A stretch of 64,000 bases of DNA from contig CALFHN010000042.1 of assembly GCA_937876355.1 (NCBI GenBank), forward strand, positions 1 to 64,000, read 5' to 3'. The DNA comes from an uncultured Bacteroidota bacterium (lineage in GTDB: Bacteria > Bacteroidota > Rhodothermia > Rhodothermales > UBA10348). The notes beneath the pieces are model-generated. The model was not told the origin of the DNA and ran no database searches. It saw only the letters and a list, made by a program, of their open reading frames with translations. Shown here piece by piece: positions 8,302 through 18,900 of this stretch (its first letter is position 1; each line of letters opens with the position of its first letter). The position numbers and the translations under genes are program-made.

Positions 8302-9891
8302 GTGATTCGATCTTCTGCCGTCCGCCTCGGCATCCCGGTCCGACAGCTGACTCTGCGCATACTTGTACCCTTTGGACTCATTCTGTTTTCTATTGCAGTT
8401 TTGGTCTCAATTTTCGCGACCTACAGGTTGAGAGAACGCGCTCTGTACGAGCAACAGGTTACGATTAAAACCTTGTTTGAGACTCAAGAATCGGTTCACT
8501 CATCGAGGAATGGACTAGCCGTATTAGGACAAAACAGGGGATATGAACGTATTTGGGTGCTGAGTGCCACTGGAGATATTCTGGATTCGAACAAAAGGTC
8601 TGACATTGGAACGCAGCTCGATTCGAGGTGGTGGGACCGTCTCAAAGACGAAGAATCAGGATTTATTCAAGAGCAAATAGATTTCGGAAACCAGAAGCTT
8701 TCGCTCACTGCCCTCCACCATGCCGAGATGGGTCGTTGGGTTGTAATTGTGTCTCGGCCACGATCGACCTGGACATTGACGATGTTATATTTTGGTCTCA
8801 TTTTGATCGTGGGTCTCATTTTATGGCTTTTAACGGCAGGACTTATCTGGGGTACGCTGTCTCAAAAAATTGCCACTCCAATTAAAAAGCTAGATGATCG
8901 CACCATCGAATTGATGGGGGGCACAATCTTAACAGAAGCAGCCTTGGAACGACTTTTGGCGGAAACATCACCTTCCCTTGGCGGACATGCAGGTTATGTC
9001 GTTGAACTGGCACGGAAGGTCCGATTTGCGGACAAAAAAAGTTCTGAATCTAATGCCCGCTTCAAGCAAATTTTTGATGGCCTTTCTTCCTTGGCATTTA
9101 TTCGGTCTCCTAATGGCAAAATTGCCCTTTCCAATAAGGCCCTTGCCAACCGCTTGTCAGTAGACACTGCCTGGATAGAAGGCCAATCTTTGAGCATGCT
9201 CAAGGGTATTGTGCCAGTCTCGCATTTGGAAACCTGGTTTTCAAAGGAAAGCGCTTCAAAGGTGGGTATAGACAAGGTTGAGTTGTTTCCCGCCCACAAC
9301 AGTGAACTCTCCGATCCTATCTTGTTGTCCATTCAGCCCATACAGTTTGAGGGTTCAACGTGCCACTTGGTTATTGTGGAAGAGATCGGGAAAGAAGAAT
9401 CTAACCGTCAGCAACCTAATGTTCGAACAGCAGAAGAAGTAGTTGCGAACCAGAACGGATCTGGCGATAGCTCTAGCTTGGATGTTGAAGTACCACCCAC
9501 ATTGTCTACCATCCGATTGTTAGATGGGCTAATGGAAGCCACGGGTCAATTCGTCGTGGTCTTCAATGACGATGCAAAAACGATATTCTGGTCTCCGGCA
9601 GCGAAGCTAATTACTGGAGTAGCGAAGGAAGATATGCCGGACATGAAATCATTCGCGGAAAAAATCTTCACAACAAAACAAGAACGCAAACTGTTTAAAG
9701 GCTGGATCGACGGCACTCCGGATGAGAGGAGTCAAGAGTTGAAGGTGCGCACGGTGGATGGCACTGTCACGAGTCGCTGGTATGCATCTGAAATTGAAAT
9801 CGACCAGAATCAGTCTGTGGGAGCATTGTGGGCCCAACTCGATACCAACCTAATTAGAAAGCCCAGTTTGAAAAGGGAACCCGTAGCGTAG
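8302..9891 (+). CDS. membrane-bound PAS-domain sensor protein without kinase domain
   Basis: The 529-residue product (GTG start) has a first transmembrane helix at about 20-43, a periplasmic sensor-like segment to about 155, a second helix at about 158-182, and a linker helix. Two PAS-like regions follow: about 240-360 (FKQIFDGLSSLAFIRSPNGK) and about 405-520 (LDGLMEATGQFVVVFNDDAK). There is no histidine-kinase core. The TAG stop (9889-9891) is followed directly and in the same frame by an ATG opening a short ORF with a kinase H-box, so the two may once have been, or may still be, one polypeptide. It lies directly upstream of porU, so a role in controlling the secretion system is possible but inferred from position only. 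Confidence 0.75.
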   Translation: MIRSSAVRLGIPVRQLTLRILVPFGLILFSIAVLVSIFATYRLRERALYEQQVTIKTLFETQESVHSSRNGLAVLGQNRGYERIWVLSATGDILDSNKRSDIGTQLDSRWWDRLKDEESGFIQEQIDFGNQKLSLTALHHAEMGRWVVIVSRPRSTWTLTMLYFGLILIVGLILWLLTAGLIWGTLSQKIATPIKKLDDRTIELMGGTILTEAALERLLAETSPSLGGHAGYVVELARKVRFADKKSSESNARFKQIFDGLSSLAFIRSPNGKIALSNKALANRLSVDTAWIEGQSLSMLKGIVPVSHLETWFSKESASKVGIDKVELFPAHNSELSDPILLSIQPIQFEGSTCHLVIVEEIGKEESNRQQPNVRTAEEVVANQNGSGDSSSLDVEVPPTLSTIRLLDGLMEATGQFVVVFNDDAKTIFWSPAAKLITGVAKEDMPDMKSFAEKIFTTKQERKLFKGWIDGTPDERSQELKVRTVDGTVTSRWYASEIEIDQNQSVGALWAQLDTNLIRKPSLKREPVA

Positions 9892-10203
9892 ATGCGGTTA
9901 GTAGGAAATAATATGAAATCAGTATCGACACATTCAGAAGTTCTTAGCGCCACTCAGATTAAGGAGGGACTGGACCAACTAAAGGCCCAGTTGTCTAAGA
10001 TTCATCATGATGTCAATAACCCCGTGACGGTTATTAGTGGAAATACGGAGTTGATTCGCGAACTGGCGAAAGCTCTAGGAGTTGAAGGAGAGTTGGACGG
10101 ACCGCTTACGGATATGCAGGCGGCACTCGACATTCTTTCCGAACGAGTAGATAAATTGATGGTTGTTCGAAAAATGGTAACAATTCTATCAGATAAGTTG
10201 TAA
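9892..10203 (+). CDS. orphan histidine-kinase dimerisation/phosphoacceptor (H-box) protein
   Basis: The product of 103 residues from ATG 9892, or 96 from ATG 9913 (which has TAGGA 5-9 bases upstream), contains IHHDVNNPVTVISGN with His39 in the position of a sensor-kinase phosphoacceptor, followed by a second helix. This matches a HisKA-type dimerisation hairpin. No ATP-binding HATPase domain follows: a TAA at 10201 ends the frame and the next gene is porU. It is in the same frame as the PAS protein, separated by one TAG. It may act as a phosphotransfer or scaffold module that needs a kinase in trans, or be a remnant. Confidence 0.65.
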   Translation: MRLVGNNMKSVSTHSEVLSATQIKEGLDQLKAQLSKIHHDVNNPVTVISGNTELIRELAKALGVEGELDGPLTDMQAALDILSERVDKLMVVRKMVTILSDKL

Positions 10204-10298
10204 CTAACGCACTTTCTACAATACTCATAGACAAAACTGTTACAATTTTTCCCCTGTCTCCGAATCCTTTGTTTCCATAAAGTGTGGTTTCGCTCGGC

Positions 10299-13200
10299 AT
10301 GCAATCGCTAAGATCGTTGTCCTATACTCATTTAACGCCTTGGACTATGAGAGCCGGTTTTACCCTGTTTGCTCTTTTGTGCGCTCTTTTGTTTGCTCTT
10401 TTGTGCGCTCTAGTATCTCCTTTGACATCTTGGGGGCAAAGCGTTCGAACTGAAGTGGCTCAAACCCAAGATGGACGGATTCGAGTGGATTTCTATTTCG
10501 ATTGGAAATCTTCGCTTGTCGAGTTTGTAGACTCATCTGGGGTTTCTGAGTGGTCCGAAGGGTTGATTGATCAAAAGACGGCGGGCTTATTGAGGTCTTC
10601 AAAAACCATTGAGCTGCCGTCGTATTCGCATCCGACTGTACGTGTAATTCAGCGTCAATTTGATGAGGTTGAAGTGCCGTTTGCGGCCGATGTGAGCACC
10701 GGTTTCGAGGAGGAAGTGTGGTATTCAGGCCTCGGTTTCTACAGAAAAAAGCCGGTTGTGGATATCGGAGTGCCTGTTTTTCAAATAGATCGAAGCCAAG
10801 GGGTCTTAAGACGTTTCAGGCATGTCCAGGTTGAAGTAACTCCAGGACTCGAGGGTGCTTTCTCAGCTGAATTAAGTGCTTCGGCCCAGAAGAACGCGGC
10901 CATTATATCGAGCGCATTATCCACAGGTCAAATTTTTAGAATTTCGATCACTGAAACCGGTGTATATCGAGTCAACAGGTCGTTTTTAACGTCCCTGGGA
11001 TTAAATCCGGATTCTATCGATCCTAATTCGATCGAAATATTGGGAAATGGAGGTCGCCCTCTTCCGGCGTTAAACGCCATAAATCGAATTGCTGATGTCG
11101 CTTCCCTGCCTGTTTTTCGAACAGGGGGCGGAGACGGAAACTTTGGCGCATCCGATGAACTCCTTTTTTACGCGAGTGGCCCTTCTGGATGGACGTATTT
11201 AGATGGAAAATTTGAACATTTTGTTCATCCTTATTCCAATGACAACGTCGTATTTCTGAAAATTGCTTCAGGAGGCGGACCAGAGTTAGTCTCTCGAAAT
11301 TATTCCGATGGCGTTTCCATGCCACTTTTCGGATCGTCTACCGGCCGATATTTTTTAGATATTGAAGAACGAGTTTGGAGCAGAGAGCATGGGAGTGGAA
11401 GCGATTGGATGAGCAACACCATTCGTTCCGGAGGCTCAAGAGATATTCTAACCGGCCTTGTGTTACCCGGACTACAAACAGGAACCATCAACTTTGAAAC
11501 CAGAGTTGCGATTGCTTCTAATCCAAGGGCAACGGTAGCCATGGTTTCTGGTTCTACGACGCTTGCTCAGCGGACGGCGTCATACGCAACCACTCAAAAA
11601 TCTGAAGATCCCTCCGCTTCTGAAGCAACATTTTCCTTTGATCAAACAGTAACGAGCGGACAACCAATCAACCTTACGATGAGGTTGTTAAATCAAACCA
11701 ATGAGCCTGAAGCCTCTTTGGACTGGGTCAGGATTACGTACAACCAGGAATTAAAACGGAGTACTGGACCATTAGAATTTACTACTCGTCCTGGAGTACA
11801 AGGGGATCAGTCGTATCAGTTGTCTGGCTTTACTTCTGCTCCGCAGGTTTGGGATGTTACCGATGGCCGATTGCAAAAGGCGTATGATGCAGGATTGGTT
11901 TCCGGTGCGTATGTAATTCAGTTGCCCGCCGCAGATATGTTCGAACGTCCGCGGGACCTGATTGCCTTTATTTCAGCAGACGTAAAAGCTGTGGCGGCGT
12001 CCCAGACGACGCCGGTGAGCTCGCAAAATTTGCATGGCGTAGTTGGCTTTCCGGATATGGTTATTGTAGCCCCGACGGCGCTCCTACCAGCCGCCGAACG
12101 TCTCGCCGCATATCGTCGAGAGGATAATTTAGATGTTGTAGTTGTTTCGCAAACCCAAGTATTTAACGAGTTCTCAGGCGGAGTGCCCGATATGCGGGCG
12201 GTTCGGGATTATATGCGATTTTTGTACCAAAGGGCTCCTCAAGATGAAATACCTAGGTATTTGCTTCTCATGGGGGATGGTCACTACGATTTTAGGGGAA
12301 TATCTTCAGCCACTAAACCCCTGTTGAATCTCGTATTTCCCTTTGAGACCGATGAGTCGATGTATACCGACGGCACCTACACTTCGGACGACTATTTTGG
12401 CCTGTTGGATACAAATGAGGGAGTGTGGGCCTATACCAACTTTTCAGACTTATCAATGGAACGTGTTGATATTGGTATAGGTCGATTTCCAGTCCAGACA
12501 TTGGCGGAAGCGGATATGATCGTTGATAAGATCATTTCATATGAAAGCCCTTCCACGTATGGACCTTGGAGAACGCAATACACTGCCGTTGCGGACGATG
12601 GACCTACGGGATTGGCCGGCATTCAAAATGACAATGACCTACACCTCGCGAATGTCGATCAGGTAGTAGAATTAGTGGCGCAGGAATTGTATCCCAAAAT
12701 CAATCTCCACAAAATTTATGCTGAAACGTATGAGCGCGTGTTTCTCAATGGTTTTAGGATCCCAGAGGCAAAACGGGAGATAAGCGCGGCGCTTAATCGC
12801 GGCACCTTAATTCTGAACTACAGTGGTCACGGCGGTCCTGAAGGACTGGCTCAAGAAGAAATATTTACCAAAGAAGACGCGCTCGCTCTGACTAATAAGG
12901 ACAAACTGGCAATTTTTGTAACCGCGACCTGTTCATTTGGCTGGTGGGATTTACAGGAATCGCAAAGTGGTGCAGAATTGTTGCTTTTAAACCCAAACGG
13001 TGGAGCAGTGGCCATGCTCACAACGGTTCGTCTTGTATACACATCAGGAGCTACAGAGTCGTTAAATGCAGGATTAAATCGGGAGTTAAACATTGCCTTA
13101 TTCGCCCCAGATCAGGATGGTTTGCCAATACGATTGGGTGATGCATTGGCTCAAACAAAAAATACATCAGTTGGGCTTCAGGGTAACAGTAGAAAATTTA

Positions 13201-14345
13201 ATCTGCTAGGCGATCCTTCCATGCGTATCGGCCTTCCGCCCGGCAATGCTGTCGTTCAGCAACTTAATCAAACACCGCTGGCCAATGTAACTGGGCAAAT
13301 GAAAGCGCTGGACCTCGTCAATATCGCCGGAGAGGTTCAAACCAGCGGTGGGAATACAAATACGTCCTTTAATGGTAAAGTCGATGTTACGGTGTTTGAT
13401 GCCGAGCGTAATGTGCCACTTTTAGTTAGGCTTTACAACCCAACAAATTACTTCAGGCAGCGGGAAGATTTATTGTGGCGCGGGGAAGTCCAGGCGGTGA
13501 ATGGAAAATTTAATGCAGCATTTGTCGTCCCGAAAGATATTAGTTATTCCAATCAACGTGGACGCATCTCCGTGTATGCTCAGGCCCCAGACTTTCAGGC
13601 GATCGGTTTCTCAGAGAATTTTTTAGTCGGAGGTACATCCTCAACACCTCCCGATGACGGGGAAGGACCTCAAATTCGATTGTTTTTGAATGACACGACA
13701 TTTGTTGCCGGGCAAAGTGTAAATCCCGATCCGGAATTAATTGTTCAATTATTTGATGCTTCTGGCATTAATACGGTCGGTACAGGCGTTGGTCACGAGA
13801 TGTTATTGTCAATTGATGGCGATGACGGTGGGGCGGATGATATTGGCAGCGGATTTGTTGCCGAGCCTAATTCATACCAAAGAGGTACGGTGCATTGGCC
13901 ATTATCTGATCTCGAACCTGGAATTCATTCGCTTAGTGTTCGAGCGTGGGATGTCCTCAATAACTCAAGTACGACCGAAATTTCATTTAATGTCGCAAAT
14001 GATGAGGTACTGAGCGTACTTAATGTGTATAACTATCCGAATCCTATGAATCGGGAAACTCGATTCGTATTCGAACATAATCAGCCCCCCGGTACCTCGG
14101 CAGAGGTACAAATTCGCATTTATTCGCTTAGCGGACGACCGATTCGAACTATTCAGTCGGATGAAGCGCTTCCTGCAGGTGTTTTAGGTAGTGGACCAAT
14201 TCAGGTTCACTGGGATGGAAAAGATGATGATCTTGACCGCCCTGCAACCGGAATCTATCTGTATCGTTTGAGAGTGGTAACCCACGGCTCGAATGGAGAC
14301 CGTCAGGTAAGCGAGCACATCGAAAAATTAGCTATCATTCGGTAG
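10299..14345 (+). CDS. porU: type IX secretion system sortase PorU
   Basis: PorU is the outer-membrane-associated gingipain-like (C25) peptidase that removes the C-terminal signal of T9SS cargo and attaches A-LPS. The product has a signal peptide (MRAGFTLFALLCAL... from ATG 10347), beta-rich N-terminal domains, and a C25 catalytic region. That region has His in NYSGHGGPEG (codon at 12828) and Cys in TATCSFGWWD (codon at 12930), 34 residues apart, close to gingipain spacing. The C terminus (YNYPNP ... TGIYLYRLRV ... EKLAIIR) is a FlgD-like sorting-type domain. Candidate starts are GTG 10284, ATG 10299 and ATG 10347; none has a good ribosome-binding site. The signal peptide carries a 24-bp tandem duplication. 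porV follows. Confidence 0.93.
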   Translation: MQSLRSLSYTHLTPWTMRAGFTLFALLCALLFALLCALVSPLTSWGQSVRTEVAQTQDGRIRVDFYFDWKSSLVEFVDSSGVSEWSEGLIDQKTAGLLRSSKTIELPSYSHPTVRVIQRQFDEVEVPFAADVSTGFEEEVWYSGLGFYRKKPVVDIGVPVFQIDRSQGVLRRFRHVQVEVTPGLEGAFSAELSASAQKNAAIISSALSTGQIFRISITETGVYRVNRSFLTSLGLNPDSIDPNSIEILGNGGRPLPALNAINRIADVASLPVFRTGGGDGNFGASDELLFYASGPSGWTYLDGKFEHFVHPYSNDNVVFLKIASGGGPELVSRNYSDGVSMPLFGSSTGRYFLDIEERVWSREHGSGSDWMSNTIRSGGSRDILTGLVLPGLQTGTINFETRVAIASNPRATVAMVSGSTTLAQRTASYATTQKSEDPSASEATFSFDQTVTSGQPINLTMRLLNQTNEPEASLDWVRITYNQELKRSTGPLEFTTRPGVQGDQSYQLSGFTSAPQVWDVTDGRLQKAYDAGLVSGAYVIQLPAADMFERPRDLIAFISADVKAVAASQTTPVSSQNLHGVVGFPDMVIVAPTALLPAAERLAAYRREDNLDVVVVSQTQVFNEFSGGVPDMRAVRDYMRFLYQRAPQDEIPRYLLLMGDGHYDFRGISSATKPLLNLVFPFETDESMYTDGTYTSDDYFGLLDTNEGVWAYTNFSDLSMERVDIGIGRFPVQTLAEADMIVDKIISYESPSTYGPWRTQYTAVADDGPTGLAGIQNDNDLHLANVDQVVELVAQELYPKINLHKIYAETYERVFLNGFRIPEAKREISAALNRGTLILNYSGHGGPEGLAQEEIFTKEDALALTNKDKLAIFVTATCSFGWWDLQESQSGAELLLLNPNGGAVAMLTTVRLVYTSGATESLNAGLNRELNIALFAPDQDGLPIRLGDALAQTKNTSVGLQGNSRKFNLLGDPSMRIGLPPGNAVVQQLNQTPLANVTGQMKALDLVNIAGEVQTSGGNTNTSFNGKVDVTVFDAERNVPLLVRLYNPTNYFRQREDLLWRGEVQAVNGKFNAAFVVPKDISYSNQRGRISVYAQAPDFQAIGFSENFLVGGTSSTPPDDGEGPQIRLFLNDTTFVAGQSVNPDPELIVQLFDASGINTVGTGVGHEMLLSIDGDDGGADDIGSGFVAEPNSYQRGTVHWPLSDLEPGIHSLSVRAWDVLNNSSTTEISFNVANDEVLSVLNVYNYPNPMNRETRFVFEHNQPPGTSAEVQIRIYSLSGRPIRTIQSDEALPAGVLGSGPIQVHWDGKDDDLDRPATGIYLYRLRVVTHGSNGDRQVSEHIEKLAIIR
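10367..10414 (+). repeat. 24-bp tandem duplication within the PorU signal peptide
   Basis: Two adjacent 24-nt units (10367-10390 and 10391-10414) are identical over their first 21 bases and encode FALLCALL and FALLCALV, so the hydrophobic core of the signal peptide is doubled. Within each unit there is also a looser 12-nt similarity (TTTGCTCTTTTG against TGCGCTCTTTTG). Loss or gain of a unit would change signal-peptide length by eight residues without shifting the frame. Confidence 0.9.
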
Positions 14346-14592
14346 TTTTTGACCGATGCAACTGTAACACTAACACGTAACAAAGATTTTATTGACAGAA
14401 CGGATACTAAAAACTCGTTTTCTCCAATCATTGTAACGGCAGGACAGCCGGACCTAACGATTTACCTGTTTAGGTTATTGGCTGTTCTCTAAATTGAGTG
14501 CTCACAGAATGTACCAAGTGAACAGACACGACAGATTGTCAAATTCAAAACAACAGTTGACGTCAAGTCGAATTCAGATCTCGAAACAAAAT

Positions 14593-15726
14593 ATGCATCC
14601 CTTCTCGCGAATCGCGTTCTTTTTGTTTGTAGCAGCGGCTCTGCTTCCTTCACTGGCCTCAGCTCAGGTCGGAGGCTCTGCGGTCGTTTTTCTAAAAATT
14701 GAACCGGATAGCCGGGCTTCGGGAATGGGGAATGCCGGAGTTGCGCTAGCAGACAATGCGAGCGCTATATTTTGGAATCCAGCCGGTCTTGCCTTTCAAA
14801 CGGGTACCGAAGCAGCGATCACTCATTCAACGTGGTTGCCTGAGTTTAAAGCAGATCTTTTTTATGAGTATTTGATTGCAAAACATCATGTTCCAGGATG
14901 GGGTACGTTTGGTGCTCATCTTACGTATCTCTTCTTAGGTCAACACGAAGGTCGAGACGCACAGAACAATCCAACCGGGACCTTTCGTTCGTATGATTTG
15001 GCTACGGGCCTTTCTTACGGAGTTAAGTTGAATGAACGTTTTGGAGTGGGTACAAGTTTGAGATTTATTTACTCGAACTTGGCACCAGGCCAAACGGTCG
15101 GAGCCCAAGAGACCAAGGCCGGCGTGTCGACAGCGTTTGACATAGCTGCTCTATACAGAACTCGTAAGTTTTCGATGGGAGAAACCATGAAAGGTGAATT
15201 CTCCACAGGGTTTAACCTTGCTAACATGGGCAATAAAATTCAGTATTCGGATAACGCCCAAGCCGATCCAATTCCAACAAATATCCGGTTTGGATATGCC
15301 TTCAAAATGGAATTTGATGAGTTCAATAGCCTAACGTTGGTGACAGATTTTAATAAAGATCTTATCCATTATTCTGATTCTTCTTCTTCAGCAGACCCAT
15401 TTTACAAAGCTGTTTTCACATCATGGTCTCCTGTTAAAGTGCGCACCAACGCGTTGGCCGATGATGAAGCTCAGTACAAGTCTCTCAGCGTATTAAGTCA
15501 AATGACCATTGGAACCGGTTTTGAATACTGGTACAATGATCTTTTTGCACTCCGCGGTGGTTATTTTTACGAAAATCCAAATAATGGTAATCGTAAATAC
15601 ATGACGTTGGGTGCTGGTGTTCGAATGAGTATTATCGGGATTGATTTTTCATATATCTATGCCGAGCAGAATTCGCCGCTAGCCAATACAATGCGCTTCT
15701 CGATGATTGTTGATTTCGAGAAGTAG
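14593..15726 (+). CDS. porV: T9SS outer-membrane protein PorV
   Basis: PorV (LptO) is a FadL-like 14-strand barrel that shuttles T9SS cargo from the translocon to PorU. The product has a signal peptide (MHPFSRIAFFLFVAAALLPS, cut after SAQ). The family hallmark follows: PDSRASGMGNAGVAL, then a segment ending AIFWNPAGL near residues 40-65. Strand-rich sequence continues to an aromatic C-terminal end (FSMIVDFEK). The frame is open from GTG 14494, but the signal peptide supports ATG 14593. It follows porU after about 250 bp that probably contains a promoter. Confidence 0.93.
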   Translation: MHPFSRIAFFLFVAAALLPSLASAQVGGSAVVFLKIEPDSRASGMGNAGVALADNASAIFWNPAGLAFQTGTEAAITHSTWLPEFKADLFYEYLIAKHHVPGWGTFGAHLTYLFLGQHEGRDAQNNPTGTFRSYDLATGLSYGVKLNERFGVGTSLRFIYSNLAPGQTVGAQETKAGVSTAFDIAALYRTRKFSMGETMKGEFSTGFNLANMGNKIQYSDNAQADPIPTNIRFGYAFKMEFDEFNSLTLVTDFNKDLIHYSDSSSSADPFYKAVFTSWSPVKVRTNALADDEAQYKSLSVLSQMTIGTGFEYWYNDLFALRGGYFYENPNNGNRKYMTLGAGVRMSIIGIDFSYIYAEQNSPLANTMRFSMIVDFEK

Positions 15727-15902
15727 TGCTGTATAGTGTTAGAAAGTGTGTTAATTTGCATTTTCTGGCGCTAAAATAGACGCAACGGATTACTCTGTAT
15801 CAAATGGTCCTTTTCTCCCTGCCTCGGAGTCGGTCAAAACTGTCCCTGTTTAGGTCAAATTTTTGCTCGCGTAGATCAGCGCAGCTTGTAAGTGGGTCAA
15901 CC

Positions 15903-18900
15903 ATGTTTTTGAAAGAATCAAAACAGGTTGGAACCAAACGGGCTATTGTTGCCTCTATTCTTGTTTTGTTGACCGTTTTTGGACCGGCGAATCTTTCAAG
16001 AGCCCAACAACGGGTAGCACCCGATATTGTTAATGTTGTGGCCCTTATGGTTGAGTTTCAACCAGATTCGAGCCGTTTTACAACTGGAAACGGGACCTTT
16101 GAAGGACCACTTTTTGGAGACGTCGATTCCCCCAGAATCGATCCTCTCCCGCATGATGTTGCCTATTTTGATGCGCATTTGCGTTTTTTGGAGCACTATA
16201 TCAACAAGGTCTCCGACGCTCGGACGAAGGTCAAGGGGACTGTTTTGCCTCAAATCATCCGTGTGTCTCATGAGATGGGTTTCTATAGTCCGACGGGGAA
16301 AAATTCAGGGGACGATGCTGAACTGGTAAAACTGGCTACTTTGGTTAAAGAGGCCTGGACGTTGGCGGCGGCCAATAACGTGAAATTGCCCGCTGGAATA
16401 ACGTCGGATAACACTGCTTTTGTTCTTTTTCATGCTGGAATTGGAAGGGACATAGAGTTATTAGGTACCACTCTTGATAAAACCCCGGAGGATCTACCAT
16501 CACTTTTTTTCGGCCAAGATGCTCTAGCTCGCCTAGGAGCTGGCATTTTAAAAGTGGATGGAATTACGGTTTCCAATACGCTTGTAATTCCGAGGACTGA
16601 ATCGCGATTGGGTTTCGATTTCATCCAAGAAAAGCCTTTTTTAGTCGAATTGTCGATTAATGGCCTGCTAGCTGCCAGTTTCCTCAACTATCTCGGGGTG
16701 CCCGATTTATTCAACACGGAGACGGGCGAAAGCGCGATTGGTCCTTTTGATGTCATGGACGCCTTAGGCATTTTTGCTTTTGGGGGCCTGTTTCCACCAG
16801 AACCTTCGGCGTGGACCAAAACATATATGGGATGGGCAGATGTTACTACATTTCAAGACGTCACGAATCAGGCGGCAACCCTTCGGTATGCGGGCGATCT
16901 AGATCGAAACGAGGTTGCTAGAGTTGAAATATCCGATTCGGAATATTTTTTGTTAGAAAATCGTCACCGAGATCCTGAAAACGATGGAATTCGGATGCAA
17001 GTATGGAAGGACGGGGTGACCACGGAGGTCGTGTTTCCAAATGCCGATCCAGAATTTAATGATGTGACAATTGCGGGCTTTGAAGGCGGTGTGGTGGTTG
17101 GCGTTGATCAATATGACTTTGCATTGCCCGGAGGCGAGGATGAATTCGGAAATCCTCTCGTCGGAGGGTTGCTTATTTGGCACGTTGATGAAAACAGGCT
17201 GAACACGCGTATTCAAACAAATCAGGTCAATGCAGAGCCAACGGCTAGAGGACTCGACCTTGAGGAAGCTGATAGCGCCCAAGATATCGGCTTTTCCTCA
17301 AATTCAGGTTTTTTTGGTCCTAGATTTGATCTTGGATCACCATTCGACTTCTGGTTTGCCTCAAACCCGGTCAAGGTAAGGACCACTGCGGGGCGCGAAA
17401 TTCAGCTTTATGAAAACCGATTTGCTCCAGACACGCACCCTTCAAGTCACGCCAATAATGGTTCTCCAAGTGCAGTCTCCATTTTTAATATATCCGATCC
17501 AGCCTTGGATATGACCTTCTCGGTCGACCAACGTGGCACTTCAACTTGGAACGGAAGTGGTCAATTCATTGCTCCGCTTCCTTCTGGATTTGCCGACGAG
17601 AACTCATTTATTGGCCTTCTTCCTTCTACTCTGCCTGGAAATGAGGGGAGCCTTCCAGTTGTTTTTGGTAAGGAAACAAGCGGCGAATATGGGGTTTGGG
17701 ATAGTCATTCCGCCTTATTGGACGGCCTACGAGGTGTCCGACCAGTTACCGGAAACTTTGGCCTAGTAGCGTTAAAAAAATCGGTTTTCGTTTGGTTAGA
17801 TCGAGATCATAACGTCAGAATGGCCGACATTGTAGCTGACGGAGAGCCATTTTTGACAACTTCGAATTTATCTTGGTTTGAGGAAGCCGGTCAAATTCAC
17901 GTGCGCCTAGGAGTTGTGCTACAAGCTGGCCCCGCTATCGCTCAGGTCATTATTGGCTCGAACAACACAATGACTCTCTCCTTGGAAGCTACTACTGCGC
18001 CTGTTCGTCGCATCGTGCAGCGCTCCAGAACGGCATCTTCCGCTTTTTTGCAATTTGATGGAGCATTTTTGGATGAACTAACGGGAAATCAGGTTGACAT
18101 TTCCTTTCCAATAGCGGCTGGAAATAGCGCAAATTACACCACTATGGCAGATGTGGGTATTTCAGAAGAAGGATGGTTTGTCGCATTTACTGATCCATCG
18201 AGTGCGTCGTTACGCATCATTCACGAATCAGGAGGCGAATTTGAAGCGTATTTTTCGGGCTGTGTCCCCGGTAGGGCCGTCATCGAAGATTTGACTTTAG
18301 ACGGTTTGGGAGATGTTGTGGTCGGATGCGGATCTCAGTTGTTTGGATTTTATTCAAATGCTGTGGTGATTGGTGGATTCCCGTTTCAATTGAAAGGGAA
18401 TGCGATATCAGAACCCATATTGGCAGTGTATCCCGAGCAGAATCTTGTTTTCGGCATGGTTCAAACGGATGTCGGAAACCTGGATGGTTTCATGATTGGC
18501 GACAGAGTTGGGAGAATCGATGGATTCCCTTTGTCCGTTGGCAAATCGTCGCGCGTTGCTCCTTTCGTTTGGGGAAATCAAATCATGACGCTCTCGGGAA
18601 GTGGTACGCTGAAGTCTTGGGAAACAAATAGCTCTGTAAACCTCAGCTCCAGAAACAGTGTTGGAATGGACATGGTCCAAGTTTCTTACCGAAGCCCTTC
18701 ACCTGGCGCATCCTCAGGCGTTCGGCTTTTAGCACGTTCAGAAACATACAATTGGCCCAATCCTATTTCCGGCGGCAAGACGCACCTTCGATTTATGACC
18801 ACTGAGCAAGCGCAAGTTACGGTCACCATTGTGGATGCCATGGGGCAATTTATTGAAAAATTTGACCCAATTACGACGGTTGGCAGTATCCCTTCTGAAA

